Shown piece by piece: positions 33,902-47,243 of a stretch of DNA of 64,000 nt (its first letter is position 1; each line of letters opens with the position of its first letter). A model generated the notes under the pieces. It was given only the letters and a program-made list of their open reading frames with translations, was not told the DNA's origin and did no database searches. A program made the position numbers and the translations under genes. This DNA is from Streptomyces sp. cg36 (GTDB lineage: Bacteria; Actinomycetota; Actinomycetes; Streptomycetales; Streptomycetaceae): assembly GCF_041080675.1 (NCBI RefSeq), contig NZ_CP163520.1, positions 7,407,501 to 7,471,500 of the forward strand, read 5' to 3'.

Positions 33902-33952
33902 TGCCCGTGCGCGGGGCGGGGCACGTGGGTGCTCCCGTCCCGCACACGGGCA
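33902..33952. terminator. Bidirectional hairpin terminator
   Basis: TGCCCGTG-C-GCGGG (33902-33915) and CCCGC-A-CACGGGCA (33939-33952) form a 13-bp stem with one mismatch between the convergent MMPL exporter and ABC importer operon. Confidence 0.75.
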
Positions 33953-33971
33953 GGTTGACGCGCCGGACGAG

Positions 33972-34957
33972 TTACGCCGCCTCCGGGAAGTGGCAGGCCG
34001 TCTCGTGGGGTTCGCGTGGGGTGGTGATGCGCAGCAGTGGTTGTTCCGTGCGGCAGATCGGCTGGGCCTTGGGGCAGCGGGGGTGGAAGGTGCAGCCCGG
34101 TGGGGGTGCGGCGGGGCTCGGGGGGTCGCCCAGGAGCGTGATGCGTTCGCGGGCCCGCTCGGCCGTCGGGTCGGGCAGGGGGACCGCGGAGAGCAGGGCG
34201 CGGGTGTAGGGGTGGGCGGGGGCCGCGTACACCCGTTCCTTCGGGCCGATCTCGACGATCCGGCCCAGGTACATGACGGCGACGCGGTCGCAGACGCGTT
34301 TGACCACCGACAGGTCGTGGGCGATGAAGAGGTAGGCGAGGCCCAGTTCGCGCTGGAGGCGTTCCATGAGGTTGACGATCTGGGCCTGGACGGAGACGTC
34401 GAGCGCGGATACCGGTTCGTCGGCGATGACCAGGCGGGGGCCGGTGGCCAGGGCGCGGGCGATGCCGATGCGCTGCGCCTGCCCGCCGGAGAACTCGTGC
34501 GGGTAGCGGTCTATGTGTTCGGGGATGAGCCCGACCAGCTCCATCAGCTCGGCGGCCCGGCGCCGCGCGTCGGCCGCCGACGTGCCCTGCACCAGCAGGG
34601 GGTCGGAGATGATCCGGGCGACGGTCTGGCGGGGGTTGAGCGAGGAGTGCGGGTCCTGGAAGACCATCTGTATCTCGCGGCGCAGGGGTTTGAGTTCGCG
34701 CTGCGGGAGGTGGCTGATGTCCCGGCCGTCGTAGGAGACGGTTCCGCCGGAGGGTTCCAGGAGGCGCACGATGGTGCGGCCCGTGGTGGACTTGCCGCAG
34801 CCGGACTCCCCGACGAGGCCGAGCGTCTCACCGGGTGCGACGTCGAAGCTGACGCCGTCGACCGCGCGGACGGGTGCGGCGCCCCGGCGCCGGGCCGGAT
34901 ACACCTTGGTCATGTGCCTTACGGACAGCAGTGGTTGGGGCGGTGTGGTCGTCCGGT

Positions 34958-34961
<4 letters not shown>
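33972..34961 (-). CDS. Peptide-type ABC transporter ATP-binding protein (second, OppF/DppF)
   Basis: A 329-residue ATPase. Walker A GESGCGKS, Q-loop FQDPHSSL, signature FSGGQAQR, Walker B LVIADEPVSALD and the H-loop AHDLSVV are all present, and the C-terminal oligopeptide transporter tail (CTFHPRCP) has the cysteine motif of DppF/OppF. It starts at 34961 overlapping the previous ATPase stop (ATGA), so it is the last gene of the five-gene importer operon. Together with the OppD-type subunit it powers import of peptides delivered by the lipoprotein receptor encoded at the operon head. Confidence 0.9.
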
Positions 34962-36027
<1,066 letters not shown>

Positions 36028-36028
<1 letters not shown>

Positions 36029-37014
36029 CAGTACCTCACTCGCGGATCGACGACGGCGTAGAGCAGGTCGACCGCCAGGTTGGCGACGACGATGAAGGTG
36101 GCGGCGAGGAGGGTGACGCCGAGGATGACCGGCTGGTCGCCGGTGGACAGCGCCCCGTAGAAGAGCCGCCCGATGCCCGGCAGTCCGAAGATGGACTCGG
36201 TGATCACGGCGCCCGCGAGCAGCCCGCCGAGGTCCATGCCGAAAAGGGTCAGGATGGGGGTCATGCCCGCCCGCAGCCCGTGCTTGACGACGACCGTACG
36301 GCGGGGCAGCCCCTTGGCGCGGGCGGTGCGGATGTACGGCTCCGCCATGGTCTCGATCATCGAACTGCGGCTCTGGCGGGCGTACATGGCCGCGTACAGG
36401 ATCGCCAGCGCGAGCCAGGGCAGCAGCAGGTTGGAGGCCCAGTGGACCGGGTCCGAGCCGAACGGCACGTACTGCGGATAGGGCAGCAGCCCGGCCGTGC
36501 GGATCAGACCGTAGATCAGCATCATCGAGGTGAAATAGACGGGCAGGGAGGCGGCGGCGACCGCGCCGACCATCAGGACCCGGTCGGTGAGGGTGTCCTT
36601 GCGCAGTGCGGCCGTGACCCCGGCGGACAGCCCGAGCACCAGCCACAGCACCGCCGAGCCGAGCGCGAGCGAGGCGGAGACGGGGAGGCGGTCCATCAGC
36701 AGGCCCCACACCGACTCGCTGTTCTCGTACGAGTAGCCGAGGCAGGGGAAGTCGCAGTGCAGCGCGTACTGGCCGGTGCCCATGGTGCGGCCGGTGAAGA
36801 TGCCGCAGACGAAGTCCCAGAACTGCTTCCAGACCGGCTGGTCCAGGCCCATGTGGGCGCGGATCGCCGCCAGTCGTTCGACGCTGCACGACTTGCCGCA
36901 GGCCGCGGCGGCCGGGTCGGAGGGCAGTACGTAGAAGATGGTGAAGGTGACGGCGGCGATCGCGATCAGGACGCCGGTCACGCCGAGCAGTCTGCGCCCG
37001 ATGTAGAGGGTCAT
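36028..37014 (-). CDS. ABC transporter permease, OppB/DppB type
   Basis: A 328-residue inner-membrane protein with six predicted helices: TM1 LLGVTGVLIAIAAVTFTIFYVLP, a long periplasmic loop with two Cys-containing segments (CGKSC, CDFPC) and then five more helices. The EAA cytoplasmic loop reads ...EPYIRTARAKGLPRRTVVVKHGLRAGMTPIL, the BPD transport signature contacting the ATPase. The start at 37014 overlaps the preceding stop by 1 nt. The two CxxxC-type pairs in the loop are less usual and could form disulfides. Confidence 0.88.
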
Positions 37015-37952
37015 CAGCGGCTTCCCCTCGGGTCGAGGATGTCCCGCAGCGCGTCGCCGAGCAGGGTGAAGGCGAGGACGGTGAGGAAGAGGCAGGTGCT
37101 CGGGACGATGAAGTACATGGGGTCGGTGTCGTAGAAGGCGACGCTCTCGGCGATCATCTGGCCCCAGGACGGCGTGGGCGGACGCACTCCCACCCCGAGG
37201 TAGCTCAGGGCCGCCTCGGTGGCGATCATGCCGGGGACGATCAGGGTGGTGTACGCGATGACGGGCCCGGCGACGCCCGGCAGGATGTCCCGGGTGAGGA
37301 TCCGCCAGGGGCCCGCGCCGTTGACGCGGGCCGCGTCCACGTATTCGCGGTGCTTGAGCGAGAGCGTCTGGCCGCGCACGATCCGGGCGATGCCGGGCCA
37401 GCCGAACAGGCCGATCACGGCGGTCATGAGCAGGATCCGGTTGACGTCCTTGGCCACCGACATCATCGCGATCATGAAGATGAGGGAGGGGAAGGACATG
37501 GTGAGGTCCATCAGCCTGCTGAGCACGGCGTCGGTGCGCCCGCCGAAGTAGCCGGCCGCGACTCCGGCCGCGGTGCCCGCGACCACCACGATCGCGGTCG
37601 CGGTGAAGGCGATCAGGAGCGAGACCTGGGCGCCGTGCACCGTCCGGGCGAACAGATCGCGTCCGGTGACGGGTTCGACGCCCAGCCAGTGGTCGGCGGA
37701 GACACCGCCGAGGGCGCCCAGCGGCTTCCCGCCGAGATAGGGGTCGACGGCCGTCTTGTCGAACTCGTCGGGCGACCAGCCGCCGAGCCTGCTGAGCAGG
37801 GGAGCGCCGGCGGCCATCACGACGAAGAGCACGACGACGGCGAGGGAGATCTTGACGGAGAGGCGGCGGCGCAGCTCCGCGCGGGCCAGCTGCCAGGGGC
37901 CGCGGCCCGCGGCGGGCGCCGGGGCCGGGGCGGCGGCGAGGGTGGTGGTCAT
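37014..37952 (-). CDS. ABC transporter permease, OppC/DppC type
   Basis: A 312-residue inner-membrane protein, six helices, beginning ISLAVVVLFVVMAAGAPLLSRLG. The OppC N-terminal domain segment (DPYLGGKPLGALGGVSADHWLGVEPVTGRDLFARTVHGAQVSLLIAF) is canonical, and the EAA loop is KHREYVDAARVNGAGPWRILTRDILPGVAGPV. The ATG at 37952 follows the receptor gene closely (15 nt after its stop). A long GC-driven frame extending to 39824 overlaps the receptor gene and is not coding. Confidence 0.88.
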   Translation of the reverse strand: MTTTLAAAPAPAPAAGRGPWQLARAELRRRLSVKISLAVVVLFVVMAAGAPLLSRLGGWSPDEFDKTAVDPYLGGKPLGALGGVSADHWLGVEPVTGRDLFARTVHGAQVSLLIAFTATAIVVVAGTAAGVAAGYFGGRTDAVLSRLMDLTMSFPSLIFMIAMMSVAKDVNRILLMTAVIGLFGWPGIARIVRGQTLSLKHREYVDAARVNGAGPWRILTRDILPGVAGPVIAYTTLIVPGMIATEAALSYLGVGVRPPTPSWGQMIAESVAFYDTDPMYFIVPSTCLFLTVLAFTLLGDALRDILDPRGSR

Positions 37953-37966
37953 GGTCGGACGGTCCC

Positions 37967-39718
37967 TCAGCCCTGGCTCTTCGACGGGTCCTTGAGGCCG
38001 ACGGTCGCGTAGTCGAGCTGACCGCCGAACGAGGTCTGGCCGTAGGCGCCCGCGATGTTGTCGCCGAGCACCAGCGGCCAGCGGCGCACCAGGACCGGCA
38101 CGGCCGGGGCCTTGGCGAGGATCTCGCCGTCCAGCTGCTGCCAGGCGGTGTTGGCCTGCTTGGCGTCGGTCAGCGCGGAGATCTCGTCCATCCGCTTCAT
38201 GGTCGCGTCGTCGCGGAAGAGCGAGTGGTTGCCGGAGTTGCCCTTCTCCTTGATGTAACGGCCGTCGAAGACGAACGGCAGGAAGGTGGAGCCGGAGGGG
38301 TAGTCGGGGCACCAGCCCGTGTAGACGAGGTCGGTGCGGTTCTTGGTGTCGCCGATCGTCGCGTAGAACGCGGACGGGTCGACGGTCTCGATGGTGACCT
38401 TGATCCCGGCCTTGCCGAGCGCCTGCTGGATCGCCTCGGCGCGGCCCTTGTCGCCGGTGGAGACGGTCATCCGGGTGCTGAACCCGTCCTTCTTGCCGGC
38501 CTCCTTGAGGAGTTGGCGGGCCTTGTCCGGGTCGCCGGAGGCCGGGATCTCGAGGGTGTCGGGCTGCTTGCCGTCGAAGAGGGTGGCGGGCATGTACGCG
38601 GTGGAGAGGTCGTTGAAGGCGGGGCCGCCGGAGGCGGTGAGCACCGAGTCCTTGTCGAGGGCGTACTCCACGGCCTGACGGACCTTCACGTCGTTGAACG
38701 GGGCCCGCCCGGTGTGCATCTGGACCATGTCCGTGCAGTTGGTGGACTCGGCGATCAGCCGCTTGCGGATCTCGGCGCTCGGCAGGACCTTGGCCGCGCT
38801 CTCCGGGCGCAGCGCACCCCAGGAGACGGCGGAGGCGTCGGCGCCCTGGGAGGCGATCAGCCGGTCGTCGATCTGGTTGGCCTTGAGCCCCATGGTGACC
38901 ACGAGCCTGTCCGGGTACGCCTTGCGCACCGGGTCGGTGGCGGCGTCCCAGTGCGCGTTGCGCACGAGCACCAGCTTCTTGCCGCGCTGGTACGAGTCGA
39001 TCTTGTACGGGCCGGAGGAGAACGGCCGGTTGTCGTACTGCGGCCCGTTGTCCCGCTTCTGCGGGACCGGGGCGAAGGTCGGCATCACGGTCGCGTTGGG
39101 GAACTCCGCGAAGGGTTTGCGCAGTTCGAAGACGATCGTGTGGTCGTCGGGGGTCTTGATCGAGTCGAGGTGCTTGCCCTGGGCCGGGCCCTGGTAGCCC
39201 TCGGCGCCCGCCAGGTAGCGGGCCGCGTAGTCGGCGCCGCCGGGCAGGTCGGGGGAGAAGGACCGCTCCACGTTGTACTTGACGTCCCCCGAGGTCACCG
39301 GGGTGCCGTCCTCGTATTTGACGCCCTGCTTGAGGCGGAAGGTCCAGGTCTTCGCGCCGTTGGAGGAGGTGCCGAGGTCGGTGGCGAGGTCCGGGACGAG
39401 CGTGCTGCCGCCGGTGCCGGGGGCCGCCTTGTAGGTGACCAGGGTGCGGTAGAGCAGCCGGGTGCCGAAGTCCATGTCGTTCATGACCCAGTTGCGGGCG
39501 GGGTCGAGGTGGGTGAAGTCCTGGTTGGACAGGACGGTCAGGGTGCCGCCCCGCTCGGGCGTGCCGCCGACGACGGTGCCCGCGTTGGCGGTCGCCGGGT
39601 TCTTGCCGCCCGCGCCCCGGCCGTCGGCGGAGTGCTTGGTGTCGGAGCAGCCGACCGCCCCGAGGGCGAGTGAGGTCACCAGGGCGGTGGCGAGGGCGGT
39701 GAGGGTGCGGTTGTTCAT
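37967..39718 (-). CDS. ABC transporter substrate-binding lipoprotein, family 5 (peptide/opine/nickel type)
   Basis: A 583-residue lipoprotein, the receptor of the importer. Signal peptide ends in a lipobox LGAVGC with the acylated Cys at 24. SBP family 5 features: RGGTLTVLSNQDFTHLDPARNWVMNDMDFGTRLLYRTLVTY, PDLATDLGTSSNGAKTWTFRLKQGVKYEDGTPVTSGDVKYNVERSF, and DDHTIVFELRKPFAEFP. Its divergent neighbours (lyase, aldehyde dehydrogenase, prolyl aminopeptidase) suggest its ligand is a proline- or hydroxyproline-containing peptide (inference). An operator-like site lies about 70-90 nt upstream of its start and matches one at the divergent lyase gene. Confidence 0.88.
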   Translation of the reverse strand: MNNRTLTALATALVTSLALGAVGCSDTKHSADGRGAGGKNPATANAGTVVGGTPERGGTLTVLSNQDFTHLDPARNWVMNDMDFGTRLLYRTLVTYKAAPGTGGSTLVPDLATDLGTSSNGAKTWTFRLKQGVKYEDGTPVTSGDVKYNVERSFSPDLPGGADYAARYLAGAEGYQGPAQGKHLDSIKTPDDHTIVFELRKPFAEFPNATVMPTFAPVPQKRDNGPQYDNRPFSSGPYKIDSYQRGKKLVLVRNAHWDAATDPVRKAYPDRLVVTMGLKANQIDDRLIASQGADASAVSWGALRPESAAKVLPSAEIRKRLIAESTNCTDMVQMHTGRAPFNDVKVRQAVEYALDKDSVLTASGGPAFNDLSTAYMPATLFDGKQPDTLEIPASGDPDKARQLLKEAGKKDGFSTRMTVSTGDKGRAEAIQQALGKAGIKVTIETVDPSAFYATIGDTKNRTDLVYTGWCPDYPSGSTFLPFVFDGRYIKEKGNSGNHSLFRDDATMKRMDEISALTDAKQANTAWQQLDGEILAKAPAVPVLVRRWPLVLGDNIAGAYGQTSFGGQLDYATVGLKDPSKSQG

Positions 39719-39786
39719 CAGTGGTCACTCCGAGAGCGCGAGAGCAGTCCGGCAGCCGGATGCGGCTGGAATGTGACCGGTAACAT

Positions 39787-39805
39787 AGTAATGTGAAATT
39801 GCACT
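39787..39805. promoter_or_regulatory. Candidate operator A (importer side)
   Basis: AGTAAT, spacer GTGAA, then ATTGCACT. Halves are the same two half-sites found in site B, in reversed order around the same GTGAA spacer. About 70-90 nt upstream of the receptor gene start. Confidence 0.6.
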
Positions 39806-39932
39806 GACAACCCATCGGCTGCACCTTTACCTACTCGTGTCCGAGTCGCCCGCGCCCGGCGGCCGTCGGCCTCCCGGGCCCCGCGTCCGAACCGGATCCT
39901 CCGAATCTCCGCGGGGAACCCTTGGCGGCGTA

Positions 39933-39953
39933 AGTGCAATGTGAAATATTACT
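39933..39953. promoter_or_regulatory. Candidate operator B (lyase side)
   Basis: AGTGCAAT, spacer GTGAA, then ATATTACT. The core TGCAATGTGAAATATTAC (39935-39952) is matched at 16 of 18 positions by site C before the racemase gene at 48671-48688. Confidence 0.65.
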
Positions 39954-40025
39954 GCCGCCGGAAAGGGTGCGGGGCGCCCCGCGACCACCGATGCGATGTC
40001 ACACCACGACGAGAGGTTCATCGAG

Positions 40026-40931
40026 ATGACCACCACCTGGAATCCCGCCCGGCCCTGGCGCGGCATCATGGTCGCCACCACGCTCCCCCTGCGCGACGAC
40101 CTGTCCGTCGACTACGACGGCTACGCCGAGCACGTCCGCTGGCTGATCGAGAGCGGGTGCGACGGCGTCGTGCCCAACGGCTCCCTCGGCGAGTACCAGA
40201 CGCTCAGCGACGAGGAGCGCGCCCGCGTCGTCCAAGTGGCCGTCGAGGCCGCCGGTGACGGCGCCCGGGTGATGCCCGGCGTCGCCGCGTACGGCAGCGG
40301 CGAGGCGCGCCGCTGGGCCGAGCAGGCCGCCGAGGCGGGCGCGGGCTCGGTCCTGCTGCTGCCGCCCAACGCCTACCGCGCCGACGAGGCGGCCGTGCGC
40401 GCCCACTACGCCGAGGTCGCCCGCGCCGGTGTCCCCGTCGTCGCGTACAACAACCCCATCGACACCAAGGTGGACCTCACCCCGCGCCTGCTCGCCGTGC
40501 TGCACCAGGAGAGCGGCGTCGTCGCGGTGAAGGAGTTCAGCGGCGATGTGCGCCGGGCCTACGAGATCGCCGAACTCGCCCCGGAACTCGACCTGTTGAT
40601 CGGCGCCGACGACGTACTCCTCGAACTCGCCCTGGCCGGCGCGGTCGGGTGGGTCGCGGGGTACCCCAACGCCTTCCCCGCCTCGTGCGCCGAGCTCTAC
40701 CACGCCGCCGTCGCGGGCGACCTGGCCACCGCCCGCCCGCTCTACAAATCCCTGCACTCGCTGCTGCGCTGGGACTCCAAGACCGAGTTCGTGCAGGCCA
40801 TCAAGGCGTCGATGGACATCGTCGGCAGGCGCGGCGGCCCGGTCCGTCCGCCGCGCCTGCCGCTGACGGGCGCGACCGAGGCGGGGGTGCGTCTGGCCAC
40901 GGAGAAGGCCGCCGCCGACGGCCACCGCTGA
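40026..40931 (+). CDS. DHDPS-family lyase, likely 1-pyrroline-4-hydroxy-2-carboxylate deaminase
   Basis: A 301-residue TIM-barrel class I lyase/hydratase. Schiff-base Lys169 in GVVAVKEFSGD, Tyr141 in AYNNP, and the substrate loop GSLGEYQTLSDEER where DHDPS has GTTGE. The combination with an aldehyde dehydrogenase and a racemase fits deamination of the hydroxyproline intermediate to 2-oxoglutarate semialdehyde rather than lysine synthesis (inference). The ATG at 40026 (GAGAGG upstream) is preferred to 39996, which lacks a ribosome-binding site. Operator-like site B lies 73-93 nt upstream. Confidence 0.8.
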   Translation: MTTTWNPARPWRGIMVATTLPLRDDLSVDYDGYAEHVRWLIESGCDGVVPNGSLGEYQTLSDEERARVVQVAVEAAGDGARVMPGVAAYGSGEARRWAEQAAEAGAGSVLLLPPNAYRADEAAVRAHYAEVARAGVPVVAYNNPIDTKVDLTPRLLAVLHQESGVVAVKEFSGDVRRAYEIAELAPELDLLIGADDVLLELALAGAVGWVAGYPNAFPASCAELYHAAVAGDLATARPLYKSLHSLLRWDSKTEFVQAIKASMDIVGRRGGPVRPPRLPLTGATEAGVRLATEKAAADGHR

Positions 40932-41026
40932 CTCCCGCCCGCACCCGAGCCACCGGCCCACCGCCGGGGCGGTCCCGCCCGGGCCGCCCCCTCTCGACCC
41001 CTACGCGCCTTCCGGAGGCACCCGCC

Positions 41027-42409
41027 ATGGCCGCTGACACCACCACCGTCATCTCCCGCAACCCCGCCGACCCCGCCGACGTCCTGGTCCACCTTCCGGC
41101 CCCCGGGGCCGACGTCACCGCCCGGACCGTGGCCGACGCGCGCGCCGCCCAGCCCGGCTGGCTGGGCGGCGGGGCCGCCGCCCGGGCCGCCGCGCTCGGC
41201 GCGGTCGCGGACGCCGTCGGGGCCGCCGCCGACGAACTGGCCGCGCTCGCCGTGCGCGAGGTGGGCAAACCGGTCGGGGAGGCCCGCGCGGAGGTGGCGC
41301 GGACGGCGGCGATCTGGCGCTACTACGCCCAGGCCCCCTACGAGGCCGCGGGCGCCGTCCACGAACCGGCCGCCGGGACCGGCCTGCTGCTCACCCGCCG
41401 CAGGCCGCACGGTGTGGCCGGGCTCATCACCCCCTGGAACTTCCCCTTCGCCATTCCGAGCTGGAAGGCCGCACCGGCGCTCGCCGTGGGCAACGCCGTC
41501 GTCCTCAAGCCCGCCCCGGAGGCGACGGCCTGCGCCCAGCGGCTGGCCGAGATCATTCAACTGGCCCTGCCCGAAGGGGTGTTCACCGTGACGCCCGGCG
41601 GCGCCGTCGAGGGCGACGCGCTGGTGGCCACCGCCGACGTCGTCTCGTTCACCGGGTCGACCGCCGTGGGCCGGGCCGTCGCACGGGCCGCCGCCGAGCG
41701 GGGCGTTCCCGTTCAGGCCGAGATGGGCGGCCTCAACGCCGCGATCGTGCTGCCGGACGCCGACATCGCCGGGGCCGCGGCCCACATCGCCGCCGCGGTC
41801 GCCGGATACGCGGGCCAGAAGTGCACCGCCACCAGCCGGGTGATCGCCGTCGGCGCGGCCCTGGACCCGCTGCGCGAGGCGCTCGCGGAGGCGCTGCGGG
41901 CCGTGCCGGTGGGCGATCCGGCCGCGGCGCACACCGTCTGCGGCCCGCTCATCGGCGAACGCGCCCGCGAGACGGTGCGCGCCGCGTCCCGCGGACTGCC
42001 GGTGCTGGCCGAGGCCACCGCCCCCGAGGGGCCGGGCTGGTACGCGGCCCCGACCCTGGTCGAGAAGGTCCCCGCGGACCACGCGCTGCTGCGCCAGGAG
42101 GTGTTCGGCCCGGTCGCCGCCCTGCTGCCCGCCGCCGACCTCGCCGAGGCGGTACGGATCACCAACGCGGTGCCGTACGGCCTGGTCACCTCGGTCCACA
42201 CCGCCGACCTGGACACCGCCCTCGGCGGGCTCGACGGCCTCGACACCGGGATGATCCGGGTCAACGCGCCCTCCACCGGCGTCGACTTCCACCTGCCGTT
42301 CGGCGGCACCAAGGCGTCCAGCCACGGCCCGCGCGAACAGGGCCGGGCGGCCCTGGAGTTCTACACCTCCAGCCGCACCTACACCCTGTCGCCCGCGCGC
42401 CCGGCCTGA
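41027..42409 (+). CDS. Aldehyde dehydrogenase, probably 2-oxoglutarate semialdehyde dehydrogenase
   Basis: A 460-residue NAD(P)-dependent dehydrogenase. Cofactor and catalytic motifs: [28 protein letters not shown], Glu232 in [10 protein letters not shown], and nucleophile Cys266 in GQKCTATSR, the last being typical of the 2,5-dioxovalerate type. It would turn the product of the upstream lyase into 2-oxoglutarate. GGAGG at 41013-41017 fixes the ATG. The gene starts 95 nt after the lyase gene and 39 nt precede the peptidase gene, consistent with one operon. Confidence 0.85.
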   Translation: MAADTTTVISRNPADPADVLVHLPAPGADVTARTVADARAAQPGWLGGGAAARAAALGAVADAVGAAADELAALAVREVGKPVGEARAEVARTAAIWRYYAQAPYEAAGAVHEPAAGTGLLLTRRRPHGVAGLITPWNFPFAIPSWKAAPALAVGNAVVLKPAPEATACAQRLAEIIQLALPEGVFTVTPGGAVEGDALVATADVVSFTGSTAVGRAVARAAAERGVPVQAEMGGLNAAIVLPDADIAGAAAHIAAAVAGYAGQKCTATSRVIAVGAALDPLREALAEALRAVPVGDPAAAHTVCGPLIGERARETVRAASRGLPVLAEATAPEGPGWYAAPTLVEKVPADHALLRQEVFGPVAALLPAADLAEAVRITNAVPYGLVTSVHTADLDTALGGLDGLDTGMIRVNAPSTGVDFHLPFGGTKASSHGPREQGRAALEFYTSSRTYTLSPARPA

Positions 42410-42448
42410 CCGTCCGCCGGCGCCGACCCCTCCGGAGCGAAGGCAGCC

Positions 42449-43750
42449 ATGAACCCGGCCCACGCCACCGTCGACCACGTCTTCACCGTCCCCTTGGACC
42501 ACCGCGCCCCGGACGGCCGCACCCTCCAGGTCTTCGCCCGGGAGGTGGCCGACCCCGGCCGCGCCCATGAACGGCTGCCCTGGCTCCTCTACCTCCAGGG
42601 CGGCCCCGGCGGCAAGTCGCCCCGCCCGACCGCGAGTTCACCGGGCTGGCTGTCGCACGCCCTCAAGACGCACCGGGTGCTCCTGCTCGACCAGCGCGGC
42701 ACCGGCCGCTCCACGCCCGTGACGGCGCGGGCCGCCGCACGCTTCGCCTCGCCCACCGCCCTCGCCGAACACCTCTCCCACTTCCGCGCGGACGCCATCG
42801 TCGCGGACGCCGAACTGATCCGCCGCGACCTGTGCGGCGACGAGCCCTGGGAGACGCTCGGCCAGAGCTACGGCGGATTCCTCACCCTCACCTATCTGTC
42901 CCGGGCGCCCGAGGGCCTGCGGGCCTGCTACGTGGCCGGTGGCCTGCCCGGACTCACGGCCACCGCCGACGACGTGTACGCCCGCACCTACCCCCGGGTG
43001 CGCGACCGCGTCCACGCCTTCCACGCCCGCTACCCCGGCGACGCGGAACGTCTGCGCGCGATCGCCGACCGGCTCGCCACCGACAACGTCCGGCTGCCCG
43101 ACGGCGACCGGCTCACCCCGCACCGCCTGCGCACCCTCGGTCTCGCCCTCGGCATGGGCGACGGCTTCGAACGCGTCCACTGGCTGCTGGACGAAGCACT
43201 CGACGCGGAGGGCGAGTTGACCGACACCTTCCTGCACCAGATGGGCGGCCTGACCGGGTTCACCGACAACCCGCTCTTCGCCGTCCTCCAGGAGAGCCTG
43301 TACGGCCAGGGCGGCGCCCCCACCGGCTGGGCCGCCGCCCGCGCGCTGGCCGACTTCCCCGAGTTCAACGCCGAGACCCGGGGGAGCGCGGCCGGGGAGA
43401 AGGGGGACGGCGGTGGTCCGTTCCTGTTCACCGGCGAGATGATGTACCCCTGGATGTTCGAGGAGATCCGCGGCCTGCGGCCGTTCGCCCGGGCAGCCGA
43501 CCTGCTCGCCCGGCGCACCGACTGGCCGCCGCTGTACGACCTGGAGCGCCTGGCCGCCAACCGGGTGCCGCTGGCCGCGGTCGTCTACCACGACGACATG
43601 TACGTGGACGCCGGACTCTCCCTGCGCACCGCCCGCGAGGTCGGGGCCACCCGGGTCTGGGTGACCAACGAATGGGAGCACGACGGGCTCACCGCCTCCG
43701 GCGACCGGGTCCTCGCCCGTCTCATGGACCTGGCCGCGGGCCGCGCCTGA
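42449..43750 (+). CDS. Prolyl aminopeptidase (S33, large type)
   Basis: A 433-residue alpha/beta hydrolase of the larger prolyl aminopeptidase type (compare the 320-residue enzyme at 24959). Oxyanion YLQGGPGGKSP, DQRGTGRSTP, nucleophile Ser140 in GQSYGG, with late Asp and His in VYHDDMYVD and NEWEHDGL. Large-type enzymes can remove N-terminal proline and hydroxyproline from peptides. Placement behind lyase and dehydrogenase genes and beside a peptide importer argues for intracellular release of (hydroxy)proline from imported peptides (inference). The operon ends at a strong hairpin. Confidence 0.8.
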   Translation: MNPAHATVDHVFTVPLDHRAPDGRTLQVFAREVADPGRAHERLPWLLYLQGGPGGKSPRPTASSPGWLSHALKTHRVLLLDQRGTGRSTPVTARAAARFASPTALAEHLSHFRADAIVADAELIRRDLCGDEPWETLGQSYGGFLTLTYLSRAPEGLRACYVAGGLPGLTATADDVYARTYPRVRDRVHAFHARYPGDAERLRAIADRLATDNVRLPDGDRLTPHRLRTLGLALGMGDGFERVHWLLDEALDAEGELTDTFLHQMGGLTGFTDNPLFAVLQESLYGQGGAPTGWAAARALADFPEFNAETRGSAAGEKGDGGGPFLFTGEMMYPWMFEEIRGLRPFARAADLLARRTDWPPLYDLERLAANRVPLAAVVYHDDMYVDAGLSLRTAREVGATRVWVTNEWEHDGLTASGDRVLARLMDLAAGRA

Positions 43751-43763
43751 TCCGCACCCGCCG

Positions 43764-43797
43764 GGCCCCCGTCCGCCCGAGGGAGCGGACGGGGGCC
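43764..43797. terminator. Strong bidirectional terminator
   Basis: Perfect 13-bp arms GGCCCCCGTCCGC (43764-43776) and GCGGACGGGGGCC (43785-43797) with loop CCGAGGGA, between the convergent peptidase and UvrA-like genes. Confidence 0.85.
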
Positions 43798-43803
43798 GTG
43801 CTC

Positions 43804-46188
<2,385 letters not shown>

Positions 46189-46234
46189 GGACTCGGGCTC
46201 CCTCGGTTGGCTGGGGTCGAGCATAGGGAGCGGC

Positions 46235-46286
46235 GCGGGCGGGCGGGGCCGACATGCCGGAGTCCGGCCGGGCCCCGCCCGCCCGC
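46235..46286 (-). terminator. Long-stem terminator after the methyltransferase gene
   Basis: A perfect 16-bp stem, GCGGGCGGGCGGGGCC (46235-46250) with its complement at 46271-46286, loop of 20 nt that itself contains CCGGAGTCCGG. It lies between the methyltransferase stop (46319) and the UvrA-type start (46188), both leftward. Confidence 0.85.
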
Positions 46287-46318
46287 CGCGTGGCCGGCGG
46301 GCGTTTGAGCAGGGTTTC

Positions 46319-47062
46319 TCAGGCGCGGCAGCGCAGCATCTCCAGTGGAGGCTTCGCCAGGGCGTCCGCCCAGAAGTCCGCGCCGAACTCACGGATGCCC
46401 GCGTCGGACACCTGGACGGGCACCCACTCCACGTCGCTGAACCCGGCGGCGCGCAGACACTCCTCGTACACCTCGCGGCGCGGGGCCGTGGCCACGATGC
46501 TGATGGGCTGCGGTTCGAGGAGGGCCGTGACGCGCACCCGCGGCCCGGTCCCGGCCTCCTCGCCGGTGGGCTCGCACCGGAACCCGTACTTCTCCAGGGA
46601 CGGACAGTCGAACCGGTAGTCGGGCTTCTGGGCGAGGACGAAGAACTCCCCGCCCGGCACCAGGTTCCGGTGGATGTTGCGGCACATCCGCTCCATCACC
46701 GCCACGTCCTCGGCGTAGTTGAGGCACTGCACCCCCAGCGCGACGTCGAAGTGCCGCTCCAGCGAAGGCAGTTCGGTGACATCGCCGACCTCGTAGCGCA
46801 CCCCGAGCGGGTCGCGCCGGTCGATGTCCCGTGCGGCGGCGATCATCTCCACGGAGATGTCGACGCCGAAGACGTCGGCGGCGCCGCGCCGCTTGAGCTC
46901 CCTGCTGTAGAAGCCGGTGCCGCACGCCAGGTCCAGTACGGACTTGCCGCGCACGTCCCCGACCATGCCCAGGAAACTCGGCACCTCGCCGTACCGCATC
47001 AGCGGCAGGGACTTGAACCCCTCGAAAGCCTCACCGATCTCGTCGTACTGCTGCACACCCAT
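46319..47062 (-). CDS. SAM-dependent methyltransferase (class I)
   Basis: A 247-residue protein. Motif I VLDLACGTGFYSRELKRRGA, acidic residue after strand 2 in VFGVDISVEMIAAA, VGDVTELPSLERHFDVALGVQCLNYAED, and the type 11 block after it. Similar proteins include toxoflavin synthase-like N-methyltransferases and many Streptomyces natural-product methyltransferases; the substrate cannot be deduced. AAGGGGG upstream supports the ATG at 47062. A long-stem terminator follows, so it is a separate transcript from the UvrA-like gene. 181 nt of gene-free sequence separate it from the aminotransferase gene. Confidence 0.75.
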   Translation of the reverse strand: MGVQQYDEIGEAFEGFKSLPLMRYGEVPSFLGMVGDVRGKSVLDLACGTGFYSRELKRRGAADVFGVDISVEMIAAARDIDRRDPLGVRYEVGDVTELPSLERHFDVALGVQCLNYAEDVAVMERMCRNIHRNLVPGGEFFVLAQKPDYRFDCPSLEKYGFRCEPTGEEAGTGPRVRVTALLEPQPISIVATAPRREVYEECLRAAGFSDVEWVPVQVSDAGIREFGADFWADALAKPPLEMLRCRA

Positions 47063-47243
47063 GTGCGTCCCCCTTCTGTGCGCTCTCCGGTGCGCGCGGA
47101 CGCCGGGCCCGCTCGATCAGCGGTGCCCGGGGTCGCGGCCGTGGCGGAAAGTCTGCTCCGCCCGGTCGCGGACCCCGTATTGGCCGATGGCACAGAGAAG
47201 TTGGGGGCGCTGCCTCGTATCACCCAACAGCGCGCCGGGCCGC

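Larger units (their letters stand above)
39719..40025. promoter_or_regulatory. 307-bp divergent control region of importer operon and lyase operon
   Basis: The region holds two related operator-like sites, A (39787-39805) and B (39933-39953), one near each gene. It is notably AT-rich around both sites (runs TAACATAGTAATGTGAAATT and GTGAAATATTACT), which suggests the -10 regions overlap the sites. No gene was found in it. Confidence 0.7.

Noticed and set aside
40026..40931. Lysine-biosynthesis dihydrodipicolinate synthase
   Set aside because: The substrate loop differs from the GTTGE of DapA and the neighbours are a semialdehyde dehydrogenase, peptidase and peptide importer, so a catabolic lyase fits better.
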